Shown: positions 15,513 to 23,883 of the stretch, piece after piece
Position numbering within the stretch: the first letter of the stretch is position 1
Layout: each line of letters opens with the position of its first letter
DNA from: CASQEL01 sp036655975
GTDB lineage: Bacteria > Desulfobacterota > Desulfovibrionia > Desulfovibrionales > Desulfovibrionaceae
Reading direction: 5' to 3'
DNA length: 32,930 nucleotides
NCBI GenBank assembly: GCA_036655975.1
Contig: JAVVPD010000016.1
Location: forward strand, 1-32,930
Made by a program: the position numbers and the translations under genes
The notes under the pieces: generated by a model
The model's input: the letters and a program-made list of their open reading frames with translations, nothing else
Database searches by the model: none
Told to the model about the DNA's origin: nothing

Positions 15513-16487
15513 ATGGCACAATGTTTCGATCCCCTGTTTCAGCCGGTCAGTACCGCAGAAGCGGGACAAAAATTACTACAATTTCTGGAGCGGCGCCTCG
15601 GTCTTCCCCAAGGCATGCTGCACCGTTGGATACGCACAGGCCAAATCCGCTGTAACGGCAAGCGGTGCAAGCCCTTCCAGCATGTGCACGCGGGGGATAT
15701 TGTGCGCCTGCCGCCCATGGCCCTGTCCATGGCGCAGCAGCACAAAACCGTCACCCCCACTACCGGCGCCGCTCTATTGCCTTTGCCGCCCCTTGTGTAC
15801 ACCAGCCCAGAGCTGTTTGTGTTCAACAAAACAGCGGGCTTGCCCGTACACCCCGGTACTGGGCACAGTGACAGCCTTACCACCCGCCTTAGTCAGCAGT
15901 ATGCGGGCGCATCTTTTTGTCCCACGCCGGCCCACCGTCTGGACAAAGATACTTCTGGGCTGTTGCTGGTTGCGCGTTCCTACACGATGTTGCGCCTTTT
16001 ACAGGAGGCCCTTGGGAGCCATGCGCTGGGGAAGGAATATCTGGCGTGGGTAGAAGGGCTTTGGCCCCAGCAACACACCCAAACCTTGCGTGATCGGCTT
16101 GCCAAGCTGTACACCGGAAGCCATGAAAAAGTAGAAAGCCTTGCCGCGCTCTCGCGTGGGGCCGACACCCCTGACACCCCGTATACCGCTGGGCACGAGG
16201 CGGTCTGCACAGTGCAGTGCCTCCGGTGGCAGGATGGGCGTAGCCTCATGCACATCCGCCTGCTGACCGGGAAAACCCATCAAATTCGGGTGCAATTATC
16301 TTCCAGAGGGCACCCCCTGTGCGGGGATGTAAAATATGGCAGCACGGGCCGTCCGCCCTTCAAACTTCACGCCATGCGGCTGATATTGCCTGATGGGCAG
16401 CTGTTTGAAGCCCTGCCGACTTGGCAAGCGCAGTGGCAGGTGGAGAGCCTGCCTCCACGCTTTGAACAAAGCCCAAATCGGGTTTGA
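15513..16487 (+). CDS. RluA-family pseudouridine synthase
   Basis: The 324 residues contain an N-terminal S4 RNA-binding domain (about 17-67, GMLHRWIRTGQIRCNG) and the RluA catalytic domain. HRLDKDTSGLLL (141-152) carries the catalytic D144; TGKTHQIRVQL and GDVKYG are further family motifs. The enzyme converts uridine to pseudouridine in 23S rRNA or tRNA; RluC or RluD type is most likely given the S4 domain. ATG at 15513 was chosen because it begins just before the S4 domain; its ribosome site is weak. It is followed by a separate promoter for the ABC operon. Confidence 0.9.
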   Translation: MAQCFDPLFQPVSTAEAGQKLLQFLERRLGLPQGMLHRWIRTGQIRCNGKRCKPFQHVHAGDIVRLPPMALSMAQQHKTVTPTTGAALLPLPPLVYTSPELFVFNKTAGLPVHPGTGHSDSLTTRLSQQYAGASFCPTPAHRLDKDTSGLLLVARSYTMLRLLQEALGSHALGKEYLAWVEGLWPQQHTQTLRDRLAKLYTGSHEKVESLAALSRGADTPDTPYTAGHEAVCTVQCLRWQDGRSLMHIRLLTGKTHQIRVQLSSRGHPLCGDVKYGSTGRPPFKLHAMRLILPDGQLFEALPTWQAQWQVESLPPRFEQSPNRV

Positions 16488-16504
16488 AACGGCTGTCGTG
16501 CATT

Positions 16505-16533
16505 TTGACAGCATCCCGTGACAATGCTAAATT
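16505..16533 (+). promoter_or_regulatory. Promoter of the two-ATPase ABC operon
   Basis: TTGACA (16505-16510), 17 bases, TAAATT (16528-16533). The start near 16540 gives a leader of about 88 bases that contains the short tandem repeat at 16544-16572. Confidence 0.7.
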
Positions 16534-16543
16534 TTGCTCTTTA

Positions 16544-16572
16544 CTGGGCTCCTTCTGGGCTCCTTCTGGAGC
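16544..16572 (+). repeat. Tandem CTGGGCTCCTT repeat in the ABC operon leader
   Basis: Two exact 11-base units are followed by a partial, changed third (CTGGAGC). The change lets GCTCC (16559-16563) pair with GGAGC (16568-16572) in a small hairpin near the 5' end of the predicted mRNA. Confidence 0.6.
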
Positions 16573-16627
16573 GACTGAGCGCTTGCCCGATTCTGTTTTT
16601 TTACACATGTGATCTAAAGGATGCAGC

Positions 16628-17728
16628 ATGGCTACTATTCGCTTGCACAATATTTCTAAAGCCTATGCCGACAAAACCATTTTGCACGATCTGTCTCTGA
16701 CCGTGCAGGACGGCGAGTGTTTTACCTTGCTGGGCCCCTCGGGCTGTGGAAAAACGGTACTCTTACGTCTGCTAGCGGGCTTTGAAAAACCCGATACCGG
16801 CACCATCCATATTGGAGAGGCCCTGGTGGCCGATGCCCACGGTGGTAGCGTTGTGCCCCCCAACGAGCGCGGGCTTGGCGTGGTGTTTCAAGATTATGCG
16901 GTGTGGCCACACAAATCGGTGTTTGACAATATCGCCTATCCGCTGACCCTGATGAAGGTCAAAGGCGCAGCCTTACGCACACGGGTGATGGAAATTGTGG
17001 ATATGGTGAACTTAACCGGGCTTGAGCAGCGTATGCCCTCACAGCTTTCTGGGGGGCAACAGCAACGCGTGGCCCTTGGGCGCGCCCTTGTGGCCCGCCC
17101 CGCTCTGCTGTTGCTGGACGAGCCTCTGTGCAACCTTGACGCCAATCTGCGTGAAGAAATGCGTTTTGAAATCAAGCAATTGCAGAGAACACTCGGCATC
17201 ACCATCTTGTATGTTACCCATGATCAGGAGGTAGCGCTGGCTATCTCCGACCGTATTGCGATTATGGATACTCAAGGCAATATCCGCCAAATCGGTAGCC
17301 CAGAAGATATTTTTGAACATCCCGCCGATTCGTTTATTTTCCGCTTCATGGGGGTGACAAACATGCTGCCCGCCACCGTGCGCGACGGATATTACGAATT
17401 AGAAGACGGCCAAACCATTCCCCACAGCCTTTCTGCCTCTGCCCCCCCTGAACAGGCCGTAGGCAGCTCAGGTTTTTTAGGTTTTCGTCCCTCAGACCTC
17501 GGCATTTTATCGGCAGGGCAGGGCTTGCGGGTGAAAGTATTGCGGAACAGTTTCTTGGGCGCGCTTACCGAATTGCGCGTGGAGCTTGCGGGGCAGGAAA
17601 TACGTACCCAAACCGATACCCTAAAACTTTTGCGTGAAGGCCACTCCCTGCACGAAGGCGCGGACTGTGGGCTAGAATTTTTTGACGTACAGTGGTTTCC
17701 AGAAATGAACCCTGCGGAGGGCGTGTAA
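16628..17728 (+). CDS. ABC transporter ATP-binding protein (FbpC/PotA type), first of two
   Basis: The 366 residues have Walker A GPSGCGKT (36-43), Q-loop VFQD (88), signature LSGGQ (140-144), Walker B LLLLDEP (160-166) and the H-loop in VTHDQ. A C-terminal TOBE-like region (about 260-360) is typical of importers for iron, polyamine, phosphonate or sugar. It hydrolyses ATP on the cytoplasmic face of the permease encoded next, whose start overlaps this stop (TAATG). The ribosome site AAGGA precedes ATG. The operon has a second, different ATPase gene after the permease. The substrate is not identifiable; no binding protein is adjacent. Confidence 0.92.
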   Translation: MATIRLHNISKAYADKTILHDLSLTVQDGECFTLLGPSGCGKTVLLRLLAGFEKPDTGTIHIGEALVADAHGGSVVPPNERGLGVVFQDYAVWPHKSVFDNIAYPLTLMKVKGAALRTRVMEIVDMVNLTGLEQRMPSQLSGGQQQRVALGRALVARPALLLLDEPLCNLDANLREEMRFEIKQLQRTLGITILYVTHDQEVALAISDRIAIMDTQGNIRQIGSPEDIFEHPADSFIFRFMGVTNMLPATVRDGYYELEDGQTIPHSLSASAPPEQAVGSSGFLGFRPSDLGILSAGQGLRVKVLRNSFLGALTELRVELAGQEIRTQTDTLKLLREGHSLHEGADCGLEFFDVQWFPEMNPAEGV

Positions 17729-19416
17729 TGCGTATTGGCAAACGCGAATGGGGTTTCGGGGTGCCGGAGCTGCTGTTAACCCTGTCCATCGGCATTTTGG
17801 TTATTGTCGTGGCTGTACCCGTATTACTGATCCTATACACCTCCTTTTGGGTGGACGGCAGCCTGAATATTGCCGACGTGGTTACAACGCTGACCGAAGG
17901 CGATACCTACGAGGCCCTGTTGAACTCGCTGTTCATCGCCTCGGGGGTCACGGTTATGAGCACCTGCATCGGCACATTCTTTGCGTGGTTGGTTACCCGT
18001 ACCGACCTGCCCTGCAAGGGCTTCATGAAAATGATGTTCCTTGTGCCCTTCATGTTACCCTCATTCATCGGGGCTTTGGCGTGGAAGATGCTGCTTTCGC
18101 CCCGCGCGGGCTATATCAACCGCTTTTTCATGGACACCTTGGGCTTTGAGGACGCCGTATTCAATATTTACAGCTATCTGGGGATCATGATGGTGGAAAC
18201 CATGTACCTGTTCCCCTTTGTGTTTATTCAGGTGTGCGGTGCGCTGGAGCGCATGGATCCTACCTTGGAAGAATCCGCCCGCATTTCAGGGGCAGATCTC
18301 TTCACTATCACCCGTAAAATCACTATTCCCTTGGTAGCCCCCTCCATTTTGTCCGGCGCGCTGCTCATAGTGTTATATTCCATGGCGCATTTCGGCACGG
18401 TGGCTGTGCTGGGTATGGAAAACGGCATCTTTAATATCCCGACCCTCATTTATGAAAAAATCCACCAGAGCGCGGGGAGCTTTGCCTCCATTCGCGCGGG
18501 CACGGTGCTGGCCTCGGTGCTGATTGTCACCGCCGCCTGCATCATGTGGCTGCAAAACCGTATTTTGAACAAAGGTCGGTATCAAATTATCGCGGGCAAG
18601 AGTTTTCGCCCGCTGGAAGTAAAATTGCGCGGTTGGCGCACCCCCTTATTTTGCATTTGTCTGGCCTACATTGCCTTCACCATTGTGCTGCCCACAGCCA
18701 CCATCTTTATGGTGGGCGGGCTTAAAACCTATGGCCTGCCCATGACGGCAGCCAATTTGAGCCTAGAAAATTACCGTTTTATCCTTTTTGACTGGCAGCT
18801 CACCAAGGACGCTATCTGGAACAGTATCTCTCTTGGGCTTGCTGCCGCCGTCATTGCCATGTTTGCGGGGGTGATGATTTCGTATGTCACCGTCAAAATG
18901 CGGGTGCGCGGTAAGGGTTTGCTAGAATTTTTGGGAATGCTGCCTTTTTCTGTGCCCGGCTCGGTCATCGCCCTGGGGGTTATTTTGGCGTGGAGCGGCA
19001 AATTTGGCATTAACCTCTATAATAGTGTATGGATCATTTTAGTGGCCTACATTGCCCGCTACATGGCCTTTTCGCTCAAGGCGAACTCTGCCGCCTTGGA
19101 GCAAGTGCACGATTCCCTTGTCGAGGCCGCCCGCGCGTGTGGGGCGAGCATGGGGCAATCCCTGCGCGATGTTGTTGTGCCTTTGGTTCGGCCCGGCATG
19201 TTTGCCGCATTTTTTCTTATTTTCCTGCCCGCCTTGCGCGAGCTGACCGTGTCTATTATGCTCTACGGCCCCACTACCCGCACTATTGGCGTGGCTATTT
19301 ATACCCTGAACGAAGACGGCGAAACCGTCTTATCCGCTGCCCTTGCGGGTGTTGCGCTGATTATCATCGTGCTGGGGCAGTCCGTTATCAAATATTTCCA
19401 GAACCGTAAGGCGTGA
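17728..19416 (+). CDS. ABC transporter permease, two fused membrane domains
   Basis: The 562-residue protein has about twelve hydrophobic segments in two homologous halves, as in FbpB-type iron permeases and phosphonate permeases. Each half has a cytoplasmic EAA loop that docks to an ATPase: EESARISGAD (181-190) and VEAARACGAS (about 465-474), each followed by a PLV-P segment. One polypeptide therefore provides the whole channel. GGAGG lies seven bases before ATG 17728, which overlaps the upstream stop by one base. It is followed eight bases later by the second ATPase gene. Two different ATPases could bind the two EAA loops; this is inference. Confidence 0.92.
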   Translation: MRIGKREWGFGVPELLLTLSIGILVIVVAVPVLLILYTSFWVDGSLNIADVVTTLTEGDTYEALLNSLFIASGVTVMSTCIGTFFAWLVTRTDLPCKGFMKMMFLVPFMLPSFIGALAWKMLLSPRAGYINRFFMDTLGFEDAVFNIYSYLGIMMVETMYLFPFVFIQVCGALERMDPTLEESARISGADLFTITRKITIPLVAPSILSGALLIVLYSMAHFGTVAVLGMENGIFNIPTLIYEKIHQSAGSFASIRAGTVLASVLIVTAACIMWLQNRILNKGRYQIIAGKSFRPLEVKLRGWRTPLFCICLAYIAFTIVLPTATIFMVGGLKTYGLPMTAANLSLENYRFILFDWQLTKDAIWNSISLGLAAAVIAMFAGVMISYVTVKMRVRGKGLLEFLGMLPFSVPGSVIALGVILAWSGKFGINLYNSVWIILVAYIARYMAFSLKANSAALEQVHDSLVEAARACGASMGQSLRDVVVPLVRPGMFAAFFLIFLPALRELTVSIMLYGPTTRTIGVAIYTLNEDGETVLSAALAGVALIIIVLGQSVIKYFQNRKA

Positions 19417-19424
19417 GGCACAGC

Positions 19425-20468
19425 ATGTCATATTTGCGATTGACGAATGTTACAAAAATGTTTGGTACTGTCCGCGCCGTGGACAGCCTTAATCTCGACA
19501 TCGCCAAGGGAGAATGCTTCTCCATGCTGGGGCCTTCGGGTTGCGGGAAAACCACCACGCTGCGTATGGTGGCGGGCTTTGAGGATATTGACGATGGCGA
19601 AATTGCCGTGGACGACAAGCTCATGTCCTCCAAAGTGCGAAATTATTACTTGCCCCCTGAAAAACGCAATTTTGGCATGGTTTTTCAGGCTTTTGCCGTG
19701 TGGCCCCACCTTTCTGTACGTGAAAATGTAGCTTTTCCCTTACGCTTGCGGAAACTTACAGCTTCAGAAATCACCAGCCGCACCAATGACGCTTTGCAGC
19801 ACACCAATTTGTTATCTGTGGCCGAAAGCAGTCCCGAATCGTTGTCCGGTGGCGGCAAACAGCGCGTGGCTCTGGCCCGTGCTCTCGCTATTAATCCCGC
19901 CGTCATGTTGCTGGACGAGCCGCTCTCGAGCCTCGACCCCCACTTACGTGAAGAAATGCGTTTTGAAATCAAAGATTTACAGAAGCATTACGGCTTTACC
20001 ATCCTGTACGTTACCCACGATCAGGGCGAGGCCATGGCTTTATCTGACCGTATCATGGTGATGAAATCCGGCGTGGTGCAGCAGATCGACAGCCCCGTCA
20101 ACATCTACACCCATCCTGTCAATAAATTCGTGTTTGGCTTCATCGGCCTGTCCAATTTTACCCCCGTGCACATCCACGGTGGCTGCGCCCACGTACACGG
20201 CAGCGAGCAAAGTTTGCCCGTGCCCGAAGACTGCCCTGTTTCCGGCGAGGGCACCATGGCGACTCGCCCCTCAGAAATTAGCTTTGTGTCTGAAGGCGGC
20301 CTGCGGGGCATTGTGACCCGCCGTACCTACCTTGGTGAAATCGTTGATTACAGCGTCAAGGTGGGGGATCAGGAACTGCGCGTTCAGACCGGACGCCGCC
20401 AGAGCGGCCCGCAAGAAGGCGAACACTGTGCTGTAGGCTTTGCTTTGCCTTTTTGGTACGCAGAATGA
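19425..20468 (+). CDS. ABC transporter ATP-binding protein, second of two
   Basis: The 347 residues have Walker A GPSGCGKT (36-43), Q-loop VFQA, Walker B MLLDEP, and VTHDQ, plus a C-terminal TOBE-like domain. The signature reads LSGGG (140-144) instead of LSGGQ, followed by normal KQRVALARA. The Gln is usually conserved but tolerated as other residues in some families. It resembles the first ATPase (both have LREEMRFEIK followed by ILYVTHDQ), so the pair probably arose by duplication and acts as a heterodimer. GAGG lies about six bases before ATG 19425. The stop converges with tupC. Confidence 0.92.
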   Translation: MSYLRLTNVTKMFGTVRAVDSLNLDIAKGECFSMLGPSGCGKTTTLRMVAGFEDIDDGEIAVDDKLMSSKVRNYYLPPEKRNFGMVFQAFAVWPHLSVRENVAFPLRLRKLTASEITSRTNDALQHTNLLSVAESSPESLSGGGKQRVALARALAINPAVMLLDEPLSSLDPHLREEMRFEIKDLQKHYGFTILYVTHDQGEAMALSDRIMVMKSGVVQQIDSPVNIYTHPVNKFVFGFIGLSNFTPVHIHGGCAHVHGSEQSLPVPEDCPVSGEGTMATRPSEISFVSEGGLRGIVTRRTYLGEIVDYSVKVGDQELRVQTGRRQSGPQEGEHCAVGFALPFWYAE

Positions 20469-20475
20469 GGGAGCA

Positions 20476-20494
20476 GGCGAAATTTACTTTCGCC
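20476..20494 (+). terminator. Small hairpin between convergent operons
   Basis: GGCGAAA-TTTAC-TTTCGCC is a perfect 7-bp stem eight bases after the ATPase stop. There is no T run, so its action as a terminator is uncertain. Confidence 0.4.
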
Positions 20495-20533
20495 GTAAAG
20501 CGCTGGAGGGAGCGTCTGGAATCAAAAATGCCT

Positions 20534-21175
20534 TTAGACATTCTCATCGACTTGCGCGGGCTGTAAACACAAGGATTCGGCGCACAGGGTATTCAGCCAC
20601 GTGTTGTCGTGACTTGCCACGATAACGGTGGTGCCCTCCCGTGCAGCGCGGTTGACCGCCGCATGAATGGCCCGGGCAGAGCGTGTATCCACACTGGCGG
20701 TGGGTTCGTCCAGTAAGAGCGCCAAGGGGCGCACAATCAACCGTGCCGCCAAGGCAACGCGTTGTTTTTCCCCGCCGGACAAAGCCCACCATTGACGATG
20801 GAGTATCGGTTCGGGTTTAAATCCCACTTGCTCCAGCGCCTCACTCACTCTTTCACTTTCGTTTTGTGTATCGCCGCGCACCCGTAGGCCATAGGCCACA
20901 TTTTCCAGTACCGAACGCTTCAATAAATACGGTTCCTGTAGCAACAAGGTCGCCTCGTGGCGGGGCGTTGCCTGCGCCGTACCCCAAAATTCTATCGTGC
21001 CCGCATCCGGCTGTTCCAAAAAGGCCAGCAAACGTAATAAGGTGCTTTTTCCCGCCCCGTTCGGGCCTGTCAAAGCCACAATATGCCCGCGCTCCACACA
21101 AAAAGCGTTCAGCCGCAAAGCTACGCGTTCCCCATAACGGCGTTCCAAATTATGCACCTCGTACAAAAGGCTCAT
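20534..21175 (-). CDS. tupC: Tungstate ABC transporter ATP-binding protein
   Basis: The 213-residue ATPase has Walker A GPNGAGKS (37-44), signature LSGGE (132-136) with KQRVALAA, Walker B LLLDEP (153-158) and H-loop SHD. It is shorter than ModC because it lacks the C-terminal molybdate-binding domain, as expected for TupC. It energises tungstate import. The start overlaps the tupB stop by four bases (ATGA). Its assignment rests on tupB and tupA upstream. Tungstate is needed for W-formate dehydrogenase and aldehyde oxidoreductases, common in sulfate reducers. Confidence 0.88.
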   Translation of the reverse strand: MSLLYEVHNLERRYGERVALRLNAFCVERGHIVALTGPNGAGKSTLLRLLAFLEQPDAGTIEFWGTAQATPRHEATLLLQEPYLLKRSVLENVAYGLRVRGDTQNESERVSEALEQVGFKPEPILHRQWWALSGGEKQRVALAARLIVRPLALLLDEPTASVDTRSARAIHAAVNRAAREGTTVIVASHDNTWLNTLCAESLCLQPAQVDENV

Positions 21176-21851
21176 GCGCGCTCCCGCCGCCGCAGCACGG
21201 TTAAGGCAGCGTTCACCGCAAAGGCCATCACCAGCAGCACCACCCCCAAGGCGATTCCCTGGGCAAATTCGCCCTTACTCGTTTCCAAGGCTATGGCTGT
21301 CGTGATGGTGCGCGTTTCCCATTTGATATTGCCCCCCAGCATCATGGCGATTCCCACTTCTGTAATCACCCGCCCGAAAGCCGTTACCCCGATCAAAGAA
21401 ATCGCAAAACGTAATTCCCACAAGGTGCCTACGGCCACCTGCCGTGGTGAGGCGCCCAAGGTGAGCAGCGTCAGCCGNNNNNNNNNNCCTGCGCTGTCAG
21501 GGAAATCATAATCGGCAAAGCCAATATGGCCTGCCCAATCGCCATGCCTTCCAGTGAGAACAGGAGCCCTAAATCCCCCAGTACCCCCCGTCGGCAAATA
21601 AAGGCGTAGACCAAGAGGCCGATCAAAACAGTGGGAAAAGCCAGCAAAGTATCTGATACCACACGGCAAAAGCGCCGGCCCCAAAAATCGTAATAGCCCA
21701 ATATAAAGCCGACAGGAAGCCCTACCAGCACCGCCACCACCATGGCATAACAGGTGGACAGTACCGTTGTCCGCACGGCAGAAAAGGTTTCTGCATCCAG
21801 CGACCATAACAAGCCCATGGCTTGCCAAAAGCCTTCGACCAAAAAATCCAT
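21172..21851 (-). CDS. tupB: Tungstate ABC transporter permease, interrupted by assembly gap
   Basis: The two halves are in different frames because of the 10-N gap. Before the gap the protein starts MDFLVEGFWQ and reaches LPIMISLTAQ; after it, the sequence resumes RLTLLTLGASPRQ and ends in RRRERA. These join as one ModB/TupB-type permease with an EAA-like loop at the junction (TLGAS). About five to eight residues seem missing by comparison with the family. The frameshift therefore looks like an artefact of the placeholder length and not a real mutation. ATG at 21851 follows GAGG. It is separated from tupA by 135 bases with a strong hairpin. Confidence 0.85.
21478..21487. other. Ten-N assembly gap
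   Basis: A run of ten N, probably a placeholder. To keep tupB in frame the true length must be 2 modulo 3, such as 11, 14, 17 or 20 bases, so ten is wrong. Confidence 0.95.
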
Positions 21852-21870
21852 GCAAGCACCTCAAAACTTG

Positions 21871-21897
21871 TTGGGGGAAGGCAAAGCCCTCCCCCAA
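21871..21897. repeat. GGGGGAAGGC hairpin between tupA and tupB
   Basis: TTGGGGGA and TCCCCCAA flank an AGGCAAAGCCC core (21871-21897), giving a long stem. It is of the same type as those at 8031 and 26450. Between the binding-protein gene and the permease gene it may protect the tupA mRNA and lower tupBC expression. Confidence 0.6.
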
Positions 21898-21986
21898 ACC
21901 TCTATTTACGTACCTACTGAGGTGATACCCGCAGGTTTTTCCCTAAAAAATGCCAAGTGGGAATAGAGTGGAACGCAAGTCACCAT

Positions 21987-22805
21987 TTATTTTTTTGCAG
22001 CGTTGGGGAAGAATAATTGCTTACCTTCAAGCTTAAATTCGGCAATCTTCTTTTGGACAGCGGGGCTTACCCACCAGTCTTCAAACTTTTGGGCCAGATC
22101 TTTTTTTACCTTGGGGCATTGCACGGGATTAACAGTCATAACGCTGTATTGATTGAACAGAACCTTGTCACCTTCAACCACGATTTTGAGGGGATTCTTG
22201 TCTTTTTGGGTGGCGTTGAACTTAATCCAAGTGCCCCGATCGGTGAGGGTGTAGCCATTTTTTTCTGCAGCCATGTTGATGGTGGGCAGCATACCCTGAC
22301 CAGCAGAAATGTACCAGCTTTCTTTATCGGGCACGGGCATGTTCACGGCTTTCCACAGGTTTTGTTCAGCCTGATGGGTGCCGGACTTATCTCCACGGCT
22401 GACAAAGGGAGCCTTTTTTTGGGCCAATATTTTCAGAGCATCGGCAGATTTTTTGCCGGCAATCTTGGCGGGGTCGGCCTTGGGGCCCACAATAACGAAG
22501 TCATTGTACATTACAAGGCGGCGGTCAATACCGTGGCCTGCTTCCACATAAGCCATTTCGGCCTTGGGGGCGTGAACCAGCAATACGTCCACATCACAAT
22601 TTTTGCCGTGTTCAAGGGCTTTCCCTGTCCCGACGGCAACCCACTTAAGGTCAATACCCGTATCGGCTTTAAATACGGGCTGTAAAAATTCCAGTAGGCC
22701 CGAGTCTTGTGTGCTGGTGGTGGTGGCCATCATAAGTTCTGCGGCCAGCGCAGAGCTAGGAAGCAAAAGGGCCGCAATAAGGGCCAGACAACGTAGCTGT
22801 TTCAT
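21987..22805 (-). CDS. tupA: Tungstate-binding periplasmic protein
   Basis: The 272 residues begin with a signal peptide (MKQLRCLALIA..., cleavage after SSALA near 21). ATTTSTQDSG (27-36) is the hallmark TupA motif that starts the oxyanion pocket; RGDKSGTH and SAGQGM are further family motifs. It captures tungstate in the periplasm and delivers it to TupB. Molybdate binders (ModA) lack TTTSTQDSG. ATG 22805 has GAGG about nine bases upstream. It is the first gene of tupABC; a 7-bp inverted repeat lies just upstream. Confidence 0.95.
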   Translation of the reverse strand: MKQLRCLALIAALLLPSSALAAELMMATTTSTQDSGLLEFLQPVFKADTGIDLKWVAVGTGKALEHGKNCDVDVLLVHAPKAEMAYVEAGHGIDRRLVMYNDFVIVGPKADPAKIAGKKSADALKILAQKKAPFVSRGDKSGTHQAEQNLWKAVNMPVPDKESWYISAGQGMLPTINMAAEKNGYTLTDRGTWIKFNATQKDKNPLKIVVEGDKVLFNQYSVMTVNPVQCPKVKKDLAQKFEDWWVSPAVQKKIAEFKLEGKQLFFPNAAKK

Positions 22806-22824
22806 GTTGGATACTCCTCAATTA

Positions 22825-22844
22825 ATATGTTTCCTACAACATAT
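22825..22844. promoter_or_regulatory. Inverted repeat ATATGTT-N6-AACATAT before tupA
   Basis: A perfect 7-bp inverted repeat with a six-base spacer begins 20 bases upstream of the tupA start. It overlaps the -10 region of a possible promoter (TTGACC near 22866). Sulfate reducers use the tungstate-responsive regulator TunR at tup genes; I cannot confirm whether this repeat matches the TunR motif. Confidence 0.5.
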
Positions 22845-22930
22845 GATATATCCCCTCTACGGTCAATGAATTGCCCACATAAACACAATAATCAGCCCCC
22901 ATAGGGGGACGATGAGGATTCTTTACGCTG

Positions 22931-23878
22931 CTAGCGTCTGAGCCAATCCGGCAATGAAAAATACAAACGCGCGAGCGCGTCAAAACAGAAACCGGGGAGC
23001 CAACTTACCCACATAAATAGACGGTACTTGGGGGAAGTGGCGGCATAAGGGCGCACACAGGCGCGGGCATCGGCATTATGGCCTTCGCGCCACAGGCTGA
23101 TACCGCGTTGGAAGGCGGCGCGGCGGGTGAGCAGGGCCACGAGGGGGGCGTATTCCACATCATACTGCGGGTAGAGATGGCGATGTTTTTCGAGAATGCG
23201 TATTGTTTCGTCGGCAAATTTGCCAAATTTGCGAAAAGTCGTGTTTTGGGCGTGTACGCGCCAGCGGGTAAGGGGAGGGCCGTCCACGTAGTCAAGTTCC
23301 CAATTGTGGGCGATACGGTAAAAAAGATCGGCTTCTTCGCACATATTTAAGGATTCGTCGAAGCATTCGGTTAAGGAATCGAGGGCTGTGCGGCGAATCA
23401 TGGCTGAAGACATGGAAATCCACTGGTCTTGCAGGAGCTGGGCGAAAACCATACCCCGGGGGGGGACGCCCTTGCTAAACAGGCGGCTGCGTACACGCTT
23501 GCCGGTAAAAATTTCGGTATCAGTGCACACAAGGCCAAGGCGGGGATTGGCATCAAAGAGAGCTACTTGGCGTTCAAGTTTGGTGGGCAACCACAGGTCG
23601 TCGCAGTCGAGGAAGGCAATGTACGCGCCCTGAGCCTTGGCAATGGCAAGATTGCGGGCCGCGCCCAGAGGCACGGTGGTGGCGGCGCGAAAATAACGCA
23701 CCTTGGGGCCGTAGCTTTGGGCAATATCGGGGCTGGAATCGGTGGAACCGTTGTCCCAAAAAATGATTTCCCAATCAGGAAAGGTCTGAGCCATGACGCT
23801 ATCCATGGCGGCGCGAAGGTCTGTGGCGCTGTTCAGGCAATTCATGATGACCGAAACGCGGGGGCTGGCTGCTAACAT
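22931..23878 (-). CDS. Family 2 glycosyltransferase
   Basis: The 315-residue GT-A enzyme begins with VSVIMNCLNSA (8-18). D42 in WDNGSTD and the acidic metal motif DCDD (91-94) are the sugar-nucleotide and metal-binding residues. The C-terminal part (200-315) is less conserved and ends with hydrophobic WVSWLPGFCFDAL, possibly a membrane contact. It follows gtrA by five bases in a four-gene group. ATG 23878 begins just before the domain; an alternative ATG at 23932 would overlap gtrA. Neither has a good ribosome site, so translation is probably coupled to gtrA. Confidence 0.85.
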   Translation of the reverse strand: MLAASPRVSVIMNCLNSATDLRAAMDSVMAQTFPDWEIIFWDNGSTDSSPDIAQSYGPKVRYFRAATTVPLGAARNLAIAKAQGAYIAFLDCDDLWLPTKLERQVALFDANPRLGLVCTDTEIFTGKRVRSRLFSKGVPPRGMVFAQLLQDQWISMSSAMIRRTALDSLTECFDESLNMCEEADLFYRIAHNWELDYVDGPPLTRWRVHAQNTTFRKFGKFADETIRILEKHRHLYPQYDVEYAPLVALLTRRAAFQRGISLWREGHNADARACVRPYAATSPKYRLFMWVSWLPGFCFDALARLYFSLPDWLRR

Positions 23879-23883
23879 GGCGG

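Noticed and set aside
21471..21897. tupB as a true frameshifted pseudogene
   Set aside because: The break coincides exactly with the 10-N gap, and both sides keep full family conservation.
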